Of a stretch of DNA of 53,608 bases, positions 27,111-35,283 are shown piece by piece. The DNA is from Caldilineaceae bacterium (lineage in GTDB: Bacteria; Chloroflexota; Anaerolineae; Caldilineales; Caldilineaceae): positions 1 to 53,608 of the forward strand of contig JACKBC010000046.1 in NCBI GenBank assembly GCA_020634755.1, given 5' to 3'. A model generated the notes under the pieces. That model was not told where the DNA came from and ran no database searches. It saw only the letters and a list, made by a program, of their open reading frames with translations. Numbering within the stretch: the first letter of the stretch is position 1; every line of letters starts with the position of its first letter. A program made the translations under genes and the position numbers.

Positions 27111-28362
27111 TTAGGAGACGATTTCATCCATCTCACGCACGGCCTGGATCAGCTGATTCTCGCTGGGATTGCTCTCCAAAGTTTGAAATAAGCGCGCCAC
27201 CGCGTTGATCTGCTCATCGCTTAGCTGGCGATTGGCGCTGCGCAATTGAGCCACAAATTCTGCATCTGCCAGGTCGGTGCGCAGCTGGTGTGTGCGCCCC
27301 AGCCGTACTTTGAGCCGCTGTTTAAAATGTGCCGCCACGGCGGCCTGTTGACGCGCCCGGCGCTGCAAGCCAGCCATGGCCTCTACATATTCGGCTGCTT
27401 CACGACGCCGGCGCGCGGCGGGCACAGGCAGCGCCGGCCCCAGCCGCCATCCCTGTAAAAGCAGATAGAGCAACACCAGCGCCATCAACAAGAGCGTGGC
27501 CTGCCCCATGCTGGCGCGCAAAAGCTAATCCCTGCACTCAATTATCACCTGTTTGGCTTTGCGCTTCAAGGCAAACAGGTGATAGGCATCGATGGCCGCC
27601 ATACCGCCAGGCGCCACCGTGCGCAAAAAGGCGGGACAAGATAGGCGGCGTCGGCATTTTGCAACATGCTGTTGGTCAAATCGTAATGGGGTACTCAGGT
27701 GCCACACCTGCACCCTCCCCACTTGCTGCACCGCCGCCGTTACGTCTCGCGCAACGTGCGCATCCCCCATAAGTGCATCCCCAGCGCCGGGTTCAGCGTG
27801 GGCAGAGCTGCTGGCCCAAATGGGGCGGCATCCGGCGCATCTTCCAGATCCAGAAAGCGCGCAGACCGGGCTGCGTAACCACGGCCGGTGAATCGGGCAG
27901 CAGGCTGTTGCTGATAATCACGGCTGGCAAAGCCAATAATTCGCTATGCTGAAAAACGCCAAAGGCACGGCTCAACGCCCCATCCGCGCATCGGGGCCCA
28001 ATGAGTACCAGCGTGCCCCCATTGCGGACCCAGCGCTGGAGCTGCTGCGCTTCATCTTCGGTATAGGGCGCGGCATTGGGGAAACTACAAAAAGCAATTC
28101 AATGGCGGCGGCGTCAACCACCTCACGCCGGGCTGACTCTGGCGTGGCTGGCGCGGCGTCCCACAAATTATTGTTGACTACGCGCAGTGGATGGCCCATC
28201 TCTTCCAGCCACAGTCGCAGCGCCAACAGCCCGCTTCGACCCCGCCGAATCTGGATCATAGGGTCGCACCTGGCGCACTTTGCTGGAAGATTATAGAAGC
28301 GGCCAGTAGCACTGCAAACAGCAGCCCAATCGCCCATCCATTCGCGCCGTTCCGTCACGCAT
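27111..28362 (-). pseudogene. DUF4350-domain protein, frameshifted
   Basis: The reading of a membrane protein of about 415 aa is spread over three frames. The start ATG is at 28362. The N-terminal membrane segment (GLLFAVLLAASIIFQQSAPGAT) is in one frame, RSGLLALRLWLEEMGHPLRVVNNN in another, the middle SRAFGVFQHSELLALPAVI and PGGMAAIDAYHL segments in others, and the C-terminal 136 aa (hydrophobic helix, LGPALPVP, REAAEYVEAMAGLQRRAR) is intact at 27111-27521. Such proteins are envelope proteins encoded with MoxR and DUF4129. The many single-base shifts could be decay or sequencing error; neighbouring genes show the same. Confidence 0.75.
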
Positions 28363-28379
28363 CCCTTACTCCCTTACTT

Positions 28380-29348
28380 TCACTCGCTCGCCGCCGCTAG
28401 CTCTTCAATCTCCTGCTCGTACAGATCAAACGTTCCCCGATCCGGCTCATGCTCGCCATACCAGGCGCGATCAAACGCCCCCACCACCGGGTGCAAATGG
28501 CTTTCTACCTGCGCCTTGCGCTAGCACTTGCGACAACACTTCGCGATTGGTCAGGCTGCGGTCATATTGGATGACGCGCGCTCATCCAGCGTAAGCAGCG
28601 CCGACAGATAGAGCTGGCGCACGGCCTGCCGATAGCTGCCATCTTGCGCCAGCCAGGCGGCCTGTTCACGGGCGCTGGGGTCAGTCAGCGGCGTTTCGCC
28701 ACCATCCAGCGCCTGCCGTCGCGCCTCGGCATCACCCACCAGCCCGGCTAACAGCCCTTGCAACCAATTAGCTCAACAGCAGAATCAGCGCCGCGCCCAC
28801 AATGAGACAATGGTCCATAAACAAAGGGACCAAGCTGGCCGATCCGCGCGCGCTGTCCACTGGCGGCGGAAATAGGCGCGCCCCTAACTGAAGCCAGCGT
28901 TGAAAGCGCTGCATTATGCTGCGCTGCGTAAATTCGGGCCGCTTGCAGCACCTGCTGCAACAAGGCCAGCCGCGCTGCTGTCATCGCCAGCCGCGGCGGC
29001 CAGCTGACTGCGCAAATTGGATGCGCGCCAAAGCCGCCGCCATCTGCGCAGGCAAGTCCGCCGCGGCGATCCGCGTGCGCTCCTCAATTAATAGAGAGGA
29101 TAGACAACTTCTGCGTTTGCCAAACGCACAGCGGGTACGGCGGCCAACTGGCCTGTGCGGCATCGTAGGCAGCCAAATCGCCAGCAAGCGCCTGCGTTAG
29201 CTGGGTTGCGGCGTGGCCAACTCGCGGCATATTCATTCAACGAAATCGCATCGGGCGCGCCGTCATTTTGTAGCAGTAACGGCAGTGGAAATGACATGGC
29301 TATAATTACAAAATGCAATGACGCCCAACCATTTAATCGTCTGTCCAT
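28380..29348 (-). pseudogene. DUF4129-domain protein, frameshifted
   Basis: A broken membrane protein upstream of the DUF4350 gene. The likely start at 29348 gives a signal-like hydrophobic segment (ASLHFVIIAMSFPLPLLLQ). The transmembrane region near 28870-28760 and the conserved SYRQAVRQLYLSALLTLDER plus SLTNREVLSQV segments (28660-28510) are recognisable but lie in different frames. The region ends at a TGA at 28380-28382. The conserved DUF4129 module is normally cytoplasmic after a membrane helix. As with its neighbours, several indels break it. Confidence 0.68.
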
Positions 29349-29408
29349 AAATTCTTCTGCGCTAAACCGTTCTGTCGGAGACAGTATAAGGTTCCGAGCC
29401 GAATTTAC

Positions 29409-30067
29409 GGATAGGTTCTTACCTATTTTCACCCACACCCCAATCACCGTCTGCCCCCATAGACCTGCTGGCCAGGCTGCACCAGGATTTTGGCATCCAG
29501 CGGCAGGTAGAGATCGACGCGGCTGCCAAATTTAATGAGCCTGAAGCGTTCGCCTTGCGTCAGCGCGCCTCCCACCTGCTTCCAACACACAATGCGGCGC
29601 GCTAAAATGCCGGTCATCTGCGTCAGCCGCAATGGGGCTATGGGCTGTAGCGTAAACCAAGCAGGTTGGCTTCGTTGTCGTCGGCAGAATGGAGAAAGCC
29701 GGCGCAAACGAGCCGGGCTGATAGTGCAAAGGCCACATCACCGGCACAGGGCTGCGCTGCACATGCACGTCGAAAATGCTGGTGAAGATCGTGACGCGCT
29801 GGGCCTGGTACTGCAAAAATGAGGTTCATGAACCACTTCAATCTTGCGGATGCGCCCGTCTGCTGGGGCCAGCAGCAAATTATCGCCACGCATCGGGCGT
29901 GCGCATGGGGTCGCGGAAGAATGAAAAGACCCAAAGCAGCGTGACCCAGCTAGCGCGGCCAGCCAACGACGAAAGCCCCAGCCCAAGCAGCGTCAACCCC
30001 GCTCAATCCCACCACAATGGCGCGCACTTCTGCGCCACGCAATCTGGGCGCCCTGCACCATAATCAT
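29409..30067 (-). pseudogene. psd: Phosphatidylserine decarboxylase, frameshifted
   Basis: About 215 aa worth of a short-type phosphatidylserine decarboxylase, which converts phosphatidylserine to phosphatidylethanolamine after self-cleavage to make a pyruvoyl group. Recognisable pieces in separate frames are FFRDP, LLLAPADGRI, QRVTIFTSIFDVHVQRSPV, DNEANLL, QMTGILARRIVCW, and RLIKFGSRVDLYLP, which holds the Gly-Ser cleavage site. At least four frame changes are needed to join them. It probably starts at ATG 30067 inside the end of pssA. Enzyme loss would break PE synthesis, so sequencing error should be considered first. Confidence 0.8.
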
Positions 30068-30773
30068 CGGAGGTTCGCTCCATGAGCTTTTGCGCAGGCT
30101 CGGTGTAGGCAAAGAGCGGCCCGCTAATGGCGTATATCAGCAACAAGCTAAAAGGCACGGCTTCCCAGCCCACGGCAAACCAGCAGCCCAGCGCATAGAT
30201 CAGCACGGCCAGCCAAAGCAGCAGCGGCGCGGCCAGCACATGCTTCAACTTGGGATACGGAAATGGACTGATCATGAGATAGCTCACCACCACCACAATG
30301 GCCGCCCACCAGATGTTGAGCGTCCAATAGCGCCAAAAGCTACCGGTGATCAAGATGAGGCTGGCCAGCGGAATGGGCATGCCAATAAAATAGGCCGATC
30401 GATTGGAAGGCAGCGTGTTAAAGCGCGCCAATCTGAACGCGCCGGCCATGGCAAAGGTAAGCGAAGAGGCAATGGCAATGGGCTGCATGACGCCCACCAG
30501 CAGCATTAAATGGTAGACCAGCATGGTGGGCGCCACTCCAAACGTAACCATATCGGCCAGCGAGTCGAGCTGTTTGCCAATGTCGGTCATGGCATTGAGC
30601 CGTGCGGCCAATTGGCCATCCATTACGTCTAAAATCGCGCCCACCAGGATAAAGATGGCCGCCGTCAAAAAGTGCTGATCGTTCAGCAACATAATGGCCG
30701 CAATGCCCAACACAAGCGAACTCATGGTGGCCGCATTGGGAATAATGTAGCAGAGCTTTCGGGATAAGGTCAT
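30003..30773 (-). CDS. pssA: CDP-diacylglycerol-serine O-phosphatidyltransferase
   Basis: An integral membrane enzyme of about 256 aa making phosphatidylserine from CDP-diacylglycerol and serine. I start at the ATG at 30773; a GTG four codons upstream is possible. Several hydrophobic helices are seen. The CDP-alcohol phosphotransferase motif reads DVMDGQLAARLNAMTDIGKQLDSLAD (49-74), with Asp49, Asp52, Gly66, Asp70 and Asp74 in place, but the usual Ala-Arg is Ala-Ala followed by Arg58. The last 25 residues look unlike the family and overlap psd by about 65 bp, so a frameshift near the end is likely. Grouped with psd and a PmtA-like methyltransferase. Confidence 0.88.
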   Translation of the reverse strand: MTLSRKLCYIIPNAATMSSLVLGIAAIMLLNDQHFLTAAIFILVGAILDVMDGQLAARLNAMTDIGKQLDSLADMVTFGVAPTMLVYHLMLLVGVMQPIAIASSLTFAMAGAFRLARFNTLPSNRSAYFIGMPIPLASLILITGSFWRYWTLNIWWAAIVVVVSYLMISPFPYPKLKHVLAAPLLLWLAVLIYALGCWFAVGWEAVPFSLLLIYAISGPLFAYTEPAQKLMERTSDDYGAGRPDCVAQKCAPLWWD

Positions 30774-30791
30774 TTTTATAACCACTGGTAG

Positions 30792-31448
30792 CTATTCGCC
30801 CGGCTTGCGCCAATAATGAACCCAGGTGGGCGGCACATTGGCCAGGACCACGCGTCGTTCAAACTGGTATTGGCGGGCATAGTCTTGAATGATGGCCTGG
30901 TTGGCATCCATTTGGGCGCGGGTTTGGGCGCCACCCAAATAATATTTGAACTGGCCAATGAAGATATACTTCACATAACTAAAGACGCCGCCCGGGCGCA
31001 AGTGCTGCATCATTATCGCCAGCAATGCAGCCACCATATCCGGCGGGAAATTAGTGAGCGGCAGGCTAAAGATGATAAAATCGTAGTCAGTGTCAAACGG
31101 AAATTGCAGCAGATCGGCGTTAATCAGCCGAATATCCCGGCCGGCGCCAGCGACCCCAGAGCGGCGCAAGAGCCCTTCGTCGAGCAAGCGTTGCTGCAAA
31201 AAGCCGGTCAGTTCCGAGCTAATTTCGACAACGTCTAAACGGTCCCCAGGGATAAGCAGCGGAATGATTTCGCGGGTAAAGGAGCCGGTGCCGGCGCCGG
31301 CCTCCAGAATGCGCGCTGGTGGCCGAGGCTGAGCCAGATGCGCCGAAGCGGCCTGCCCCAATGCAGGCGAACTGGGCAAGATTGCGCCCATTTGCGTAAA
31401 ATTACGGCGGAATTGCTCAAAGAATAGCGTCTGGTTTCGAAGCGTCAC
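30792..31448 (-). CDS. PmtA-like phospholipid N-methyltransferase
   Basis: A class I SAM-dependent methyltransferase of 218 aa. Motif I is ILEAGAGTGSFTREI near residues 46-60, followed by LDVVEISSELTGFL. The N-terminal GAILPSSPALGQAA segment is typical of PmtA-type phospholipid methyltransferases, which methylate phosphatidylethanolamine toward phosphatidylcholine. It ends 18 bp before the pssA start and is next to psd, so a PS-PE-PC route is possible (inference). A methyltransferase for another substrate cannot be excluded from sequence alone. Confidence 0.78.
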   Translation of the reverse strand: MTLRNQTLFFEQFRRNFTQMGAILPSSPALGQAASAHLAQPRPPARILEAGAGTGSFTREIIPLLIPGDRLDVVEISSELTGFLQQRLLDEGLLRRSGVAGAGRDIRLINADLLQFPFDTDYDFIIFSLPLTNFPPDMVAALLAIMMQHLRPGGVFSYVKYIFIGQFKYYLGGAQTRAQMDANQAIIQDYARQYQFERRVVLANVPPTWVHYWRKPGE

Positions 31449-31470
31449 AAGATTTCCAATAATTATGATC

Positions 31471-31554
31471 CGTACACCGCAACGGTGTTGGCGATATAGG
31501 CGTCGGTCTCGAAGGGTGAATCCGGCGCTATCTCTTGCCGTTGCGCTCTACTGA
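31471..31554 (+). repeat. 84-bp structured repeat, copy 3
   Basis: Outer arms CGCAACGG and CCGTTGCG are perfect complements; inner arms GCGTCGG and CCGGCGC pair with one wobble. Aligns end to end with copies at 19977 and 20107. Confidence 0.75.
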
Positions 31555-31641
31555 TAATCAACCAATTAAGACATACTTCGCCGATGGCCTAAATCCACGT
31601 AACAAACCAAAAAAGGGATGTCCGCATTACTCAGATACAAC

Positions 31642-31755
31642 TCAATGTCATTCAGTGAGCGAAAAGTGCGTCGCACGGTGTCCGCCATTTTGGTCCTCGC
31701 ATCGCGTGGCATACCGTGCGTCGCACTGGAAGCGGCCTTACCTTAATGACATTGA
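31642..31755. mobile_element. 114-bp MITE with 8-bp target duplication
   Basis: Terminal inverted repeats start TCAATGTCATT and end AATGACATTGA and extend about 40 nt, including GTGCGTCGCACGG. The element is flanked on both sides by GATACAAC (31634-31641 and 31756-31763), as expected for transposition. It has no coding capacity. A second copy is at 51996-52111 and a partial inverted copy at 53564-53608. Confidence 0.85.
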
Positions 31756-31827
31756 GATACAACTTACGCAGCACCGGATTATAGCATATAACCATTGGAC
31801 TCTATGAATCGAAAGGATGATGTTGTT

Positions 31828-32628
31828 ATGACACACGCCGTTTTGGCCGCCCAGCTTTACACCGTGCGCGACTTTACCAAAACCGCTGCCGATTTGGCCG
31901 CCAGCCTGAAAAAGGTGGCGGACATTGGCTACACCGCCGTGCAGGTGTCGGCCATTGGGCCGATTCCGCATGAGGAAGTAAAACAGATGGTGGATGACTT
32001 GGGGCTGACCATTTGCAACACGCACATTGGATATGACAAGCTGTGGAACGAACTGGATGATGTGATTGAGCAGCACAAGCTGTGGGAATGTCAACATGTG
32101 GCCATTGGCAGCCTGCCTGCGCCCTATCGCCAAGAAGGCGCCAGCGGCTTTCAGCGCTTTGCCGCCGAAGCCACCAAAGTGGGCGAAAAGCTAGCCGCCG
32201 CGGGTCTCACCTTTAGCTATCACAACCATTCATTTGAGTTTGTGCGCTTTCCCCACAACGGCAGCAGCCGCACGGCGCTAGACATTATTTTTGATGAAAG
32301 CGATCCGCGCTATCTGCAAGCCGAAATCGATACTTTTTGGGTTCAACATGGCGGTGGCGACCCGGTACAGTGGACGCGGCGCATGCAGGGCCGCATGCCC
32401 GTCATTCATCTCAAAGACATGGTCATTGCCGAGACCGAAGGTGGCTTTTTGGGCAAACATCAAATGGCCGAAGTGGGCGAAGGCAACATGAACTGGGCCG
32501 GCATTCTAGATGCGTGCAAAGAGGCCGGCGTCGAATGGTACGCCATTGAACAGGACATCTGCCAGCGCGATCCATTTGAGAGCCTGGCCATTAGCTACAA
32601 GAATTTGCGAGATATGGGGGTGGAGTAG
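31828..32628 (+). CDS. Sugar phosphate isomerase/epimerase (xylose-isomerase-like)
   Basis: A cytoplasmic TIM-barrel protein of 266 aa from the ATG at 31828, which has AAAGGA upstream; a TTG at 31795 is the limit of the open frame. Family segments include AAQLYTVRDFTK at the start, IGYTAVQVSAIGPIP, SYHNHSFEF (His-His) and IDTFWVQHGGGDP, LKDMV and EGNMNWAGILDAC with the metal-binding Glu and His residues of this superfamily. It probably isomerises or epimerises a keto-sugar or inositol derivative. No partner gene fixes the substrate. Confidence 0.88.
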   Translation: MTHAVLAAQLYTVRDFTKTAADLAASLKKVADIGYTAVQVSAIGPIPHEEVKQMVDDLGLTICNTHIGYDKLWNELDDVIEQHKLWECQHVAIGSLPAPYRQEGASGFQRFAAEATKVGEKLAAAGLTFSYHNHSFEFVRFPHNGSSRTALDIIFDESDPRYLQAEIDTFWVQHGGGDPVQWTRRMQGRMPVIHLKDMVIAETEGGFLGKHQMAEVGEGNMNWAGILDACKEAGVEWYAIEQDICQRDPFESLAISYKNLRDMGVE

Positions 32629-32750
32629 GGGAGTGGAGGAGTAGGGGAGTGGAGGAGTAGGGGAGTGGAGGAGTAGGGGAGTGGAGGAGTGGAGAGCATC
32701 GCGGCGGTCATGCTCCCTACTCCTCTCCCCCTACTCCCTACTTCTCCTAC
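32627..32750. repeat. GGGGAGTGGAGGAGTA tandem array
   Basis: Four or so tandem units of GGAGTAGGGGAGTGGA, then a complementary pyrimidine tract (CTCCCTACTCCTCTCC). It forms a long hairpin between convergent genes and belongs to the GGAGT spacer family. Confidence 0.75.
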
Positions 32751-33871
32751 GGACATTGCGTCGTGCCGGCCGGATAGATCGAAACCGGCACGCGCGTCTG
32801 ATCCACCGGACCCAGCCCGATGCCGTCGGAGCCAGATGCGCTCACCAGGATCGGTTGCGGTGCGGCCGGCGCGTATTCCAGGCTGGTTACAAAGTCGGTA
32901 TAAAGGCCTAAATTGCCGCCGGTGGCCGGGGTTTGCGTAAGCAACACGCCATCGCGCTGGCTCATTTGGGCCAACAGGCTGGCTTCAAAGGTATTGGAAT
33001 AGCCTGCAACAACCACCGGGCTGCAAACCGTGTCCCCAATGGCTGGGAAGTCGAGATCAACCGTGCGCTGGCCGGGCAAAATGTAAATGCCCGTGCTCAC
33101 CTTGTTGATTTCGCTGCCGTCCTGGGCGCTGACTTCAAAGACCTCTAAGGTCGCTTCCTGCACGTCCCAAGCAATATAGCGCAAGGTGGTGTGGAAGAAG
33201 TCAAAGCCATCCACCGAGCCGCCCGTGGCATTGCGCTCGGCAATCACGGCGCCATTTTGGTCCAGCAGCCGCACCACCACATTGCCTTCAAACGTTTGCG
33301 AGAAGCCAATCACCTCCAGCGGGCTGTGGTAAACCGAACCGTCTACCGGCGAGAAAAGCTCAATGGCTTCAGCCGGCGCCGCCCAAACCGGGGGCTCGGT
33401 GGGCGTGGGTGTTGGGGTTGGTGGTTCGGCTGTGGCCGGTTCCGTCGCGGAGATTGATTCTGTGCCAGTCACGGTGGTTGTGGCCGTGATAGACGCATCT
33501 GACGCCGTAATGGCTGTGGTCTCGCTGAGGGCGCCTGTATCTGTAATGGCCTCTTCGCTGGCAATAGCGTTCGGCGTCGGCGTTGCAACCGGCGCTGGAA
33601 TGCGCAGCTCTTGGCCAATGCGAATCAGATCGGCGTTGACCAAATTGTTTTCCTGTTGCAGCGCCGAAACGGTGGTGCTAAAACGGGCGGCAATAGAGAC
33701 CAGCGTATCGTTAATCTGTACCGTATAGGTCACCGGTTGCGTCTCCTGCAGAGAAGGCCGCGCGGCCGGTGCGGCCGCCACCGGTTGGCCACTTTGGATC
33801 AGTACAAGCGTCAAGAGCAAAAGTCCAAACGCCACGGTCGAACATAGGACTAATTTGCGCAGTTGAGTCAT
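32747..33871 (-). CDS. Secreted LysM and Gmad2-domain protein
   Basis: An exported surface protein of 374 aa, starting at the ATG at 33871 with AAAGGA upstream. A signal peptide is at about 1-35 (LVLCSTVAFGLLLLTLVLI). One LysM domain for peptidoglycan or glycan binding spans about 47-92 (YTVQINDTLVSIAARFSTTVSALQQ...IGQELRIP). A Thr/Ala/Pro-rich linker follows, then two Gmad2-like immunoglobulin-type domains at about 170-265 and 266-372 (IELFSPVDGSVYHSPLEVIGFS and VDLDFPAIGDTVCSPVVVAGYS). Gmad2 is known from spore-germination-associated proteins but is widespread in non-sporulating envelopes. Likely structural or wall-binding. Confidence 0.85.
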   Translation of the reverse strand: MTQLRKLVLCSTVAFGLLLLTLVLIQSGQPVAAAPAARPSLQETQPVTYTVQINDTLVSIAARFSTTVSALQQENNLVNADLIRIGQELRIPAPVATPTPNAIASEEAITDTGALSETTAITASDASITATTTVTGTESISATEPATAEPPTPTPTPTEPPVWAAPAEAIELFSPVDGSVYHSPLEVIGFSQTFEGNVVVRLLDQNGAVIAERNATGGSVDGFDFFHTTLRYIAWDVQEATLEVFEVSAQDGSEINKVSTGIYILPGQRTVDLDFPAIGDTVCSPVVVAGYSNTFEASLLAQMSQRDGVLLTQTPATGGNLGLYTDFVTSLEYAPAAPQPILVSASGSDGIGLGPVDQTRVPVSIYPAGTTQCP

Positions 33872-34024
33872 GAGGGGGTTCCTTTCCTGTATGAGATGTA
33901 CGTTTCTATATACTGAATAGCGAATTCCCGCCATTATGCCCTAATCATAGGTGGAATTGTCCCATTCCGCAACGTCAAAAAAACCATGCTTTCTCAACCA
34001 CATGCCAACGACTGACATCCGTTC

Positions 34025-35194
34025 ATGCCAAAGCCCTCTCTATCCAGTCACCCCCATTTGATTCTAAACGGTCGCGTATATGATTACGCCGAGCTGATGG
34101 CCGATTCTGCGCCCCATGAAGCCCTGGACCTTAGCGAAAATGCGGCGGCCACGCTGCGCTTCTGCCGGCAGTGGCTTTCTGGCCAGGATGCATTTGTGGT
34201 CAACACGTCTGGCTCCACCGGCGCGCCCAAGCCAATTACGCTGCAACGGCAGCAGATGGAAACCAGCGCGCGCGCTACGGGTCAGGCGCTGGGCCTGCAA
34301 GCAGGACAGCGGGCGCTGATCTGCCTGCCCACGCGCTATATTGCCGGGCGCATGATGCTGGTGCGCGGTTTTGTGTTGGGGCTCCATATGACCGTGGTGG
34401 AACCAAGCAGCAATCCGCTGGCAGAGCTCCCAACCGCTACGCAATTCGATTTTACCGCGCTCATCCCCTTACAGTTGCAAACCATTTTAGATGCCTCGCC
34501 CGCGTATGGAGCCATTTTAGACCGCATGCAGGCCATTCTCATTGGTGGCGGCCCGGTGAGCGTGGCGCTACACCAACAGCTTCAGCACATCCACGCACCC
34601 ATTTATCACACATATGGCATGACCGAAACAGTGACCCACATTGCGCTGCGCCGGCTCAATGGCCTCCCGGCGGCAGACGCGTTCACGCCCCTGCCGGGTG
34701 TAAAGCTGGGTCTGGACGAACGCGGCTGCCTGACCATTTGCGGGCCGGTGACGCTGCACGAAACGGTTGTCACCAATGACCATGTGGCGCTAGACGCCGA
34801 TGGCTCTTTTGTATGGCTGGGCCGGCTGGACAACGTGATCAATTCGGGCGGCGTTAAGGTACAAGTGGAAAAGGTGGAAAACGCACTGGCACAGGTACTG
34901 CTTGCGCGCGGCGATGCCGATCTGGCGCGGCGGCGCTTTTTTGTGGGCGCGCTGCCCGATGAGCGGCTGGGGCAGATGGTGGTAGTGATCATGGAAGGCG
35001 CGCCGCTGGGTGAACCGATAGAAGATGCGCTCAAGGCAGCGCTGAAGCACAAACTGGATCCATTTGAAATACCGCGTGGCTATTTTTATATACCAGAGCT
35101 ATGCGAAACGCCGACCGGCAAAATAGATCGCCCGCAAAGTTTGGCGCAAATAGCTGATAAGTTTGCTGGTTCCGCTCAACAGATGTACGATTGA
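34025..35194 (+). CDS. AMP-binding acyl-CoA ligase, MenE-like
   Basis: An adenylate-forming enzyme of 389 aa. The ATP loop is TSGSTGAPKP (61-70), the A5 motif is YGMTETVTHIALRR near 198, and the later LGRLDNVINSGGVKVQVEKVE is the hinge with the conserved Asp. The short form with LICLPTRYIAGRMMLVRGFVLGL followed by VVEPSSNPL resembles o-succinylbenzoate-CoA ligase of Bacteroidota, used in menaquinone synthesis. No other men genes are nearby, so it may be an orphan menE or a ligase for another acid. No clear ribosome-binding site is seen. Confidence 0.78.
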   Translation: MPKPSLSSHPHLILNGRVYDYAELMADSAPHEALDLSENAAATLRFCRQWLSGQDAFVVNTSGSTGAPKPITLQRQQMETSARATGQALGLQAGQRALICLPTRYIAGRMMLVRGFVLGLHMTVVEPSSNPLAELPTATQFDFTALIPLQLQTILDASPAYGAILDRMQAILIGGGPVSVALHQQLQHIHAPIYHTYGMTETVTHIALRRLNGLPAADAFTPLPGVKLGLDERGCLTICGPVTLHETVVTNDHVALDADGSFVWLGRLDNVINSGGVKVQVEKVENALAQVLLARGDADLARRRFFVGALPDERLGQMVVVIMEGAPLGEPIEDALKAALKHKLDPFEIPRGYFYIPELCETPTGKIDRPQSLAQIADKFAGSAQQMYD

Positions 35195-35283
35195 ATCGCA
35201 CACGTAATTGGCAATGCAATATTCGACCAGGCATGGGCGCCAGATAGGCTATCTCTACCAGTCGCACGTGAAAGGGTAAAAAC

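Larger units (their letters stand above)
31449..31827. other. Intergenic region with an 84-bp repeat and a MITE
   Basis: Divergent spacer between the PmtA-like and isomerase genes. It holds copy 3 of the 84-bp repeat and a complete MITE with target duplication; the right flank ACTTACGCAGC resembles the ends of the 76-78-bp palindromes at 44576 and 52198. No gene seen. Confidence 0.6.

Noticed and set aside
28231..28362. In-frame TGA in the DUF4350 gene read as selenocysteine because a tRNA-Sec exists nearby
   Set aside because: Restoring the frame needs base insertions or deletions, not only read-through; the conserved text continues in a different frame.
31600..31625. AAAAAAGGGATGTCC as a remnant end of the 40.4-kb insertion sequence
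   Set aside because: The match is limited to about 14 bases with a homopolymer and no further similarity.
32627..32750. Regular short repeats resembling a CRISPR array
   Set aside because: Units are contiguous without unique spacers and form a purine/pyrimidine hairpin; no cas genes are present.
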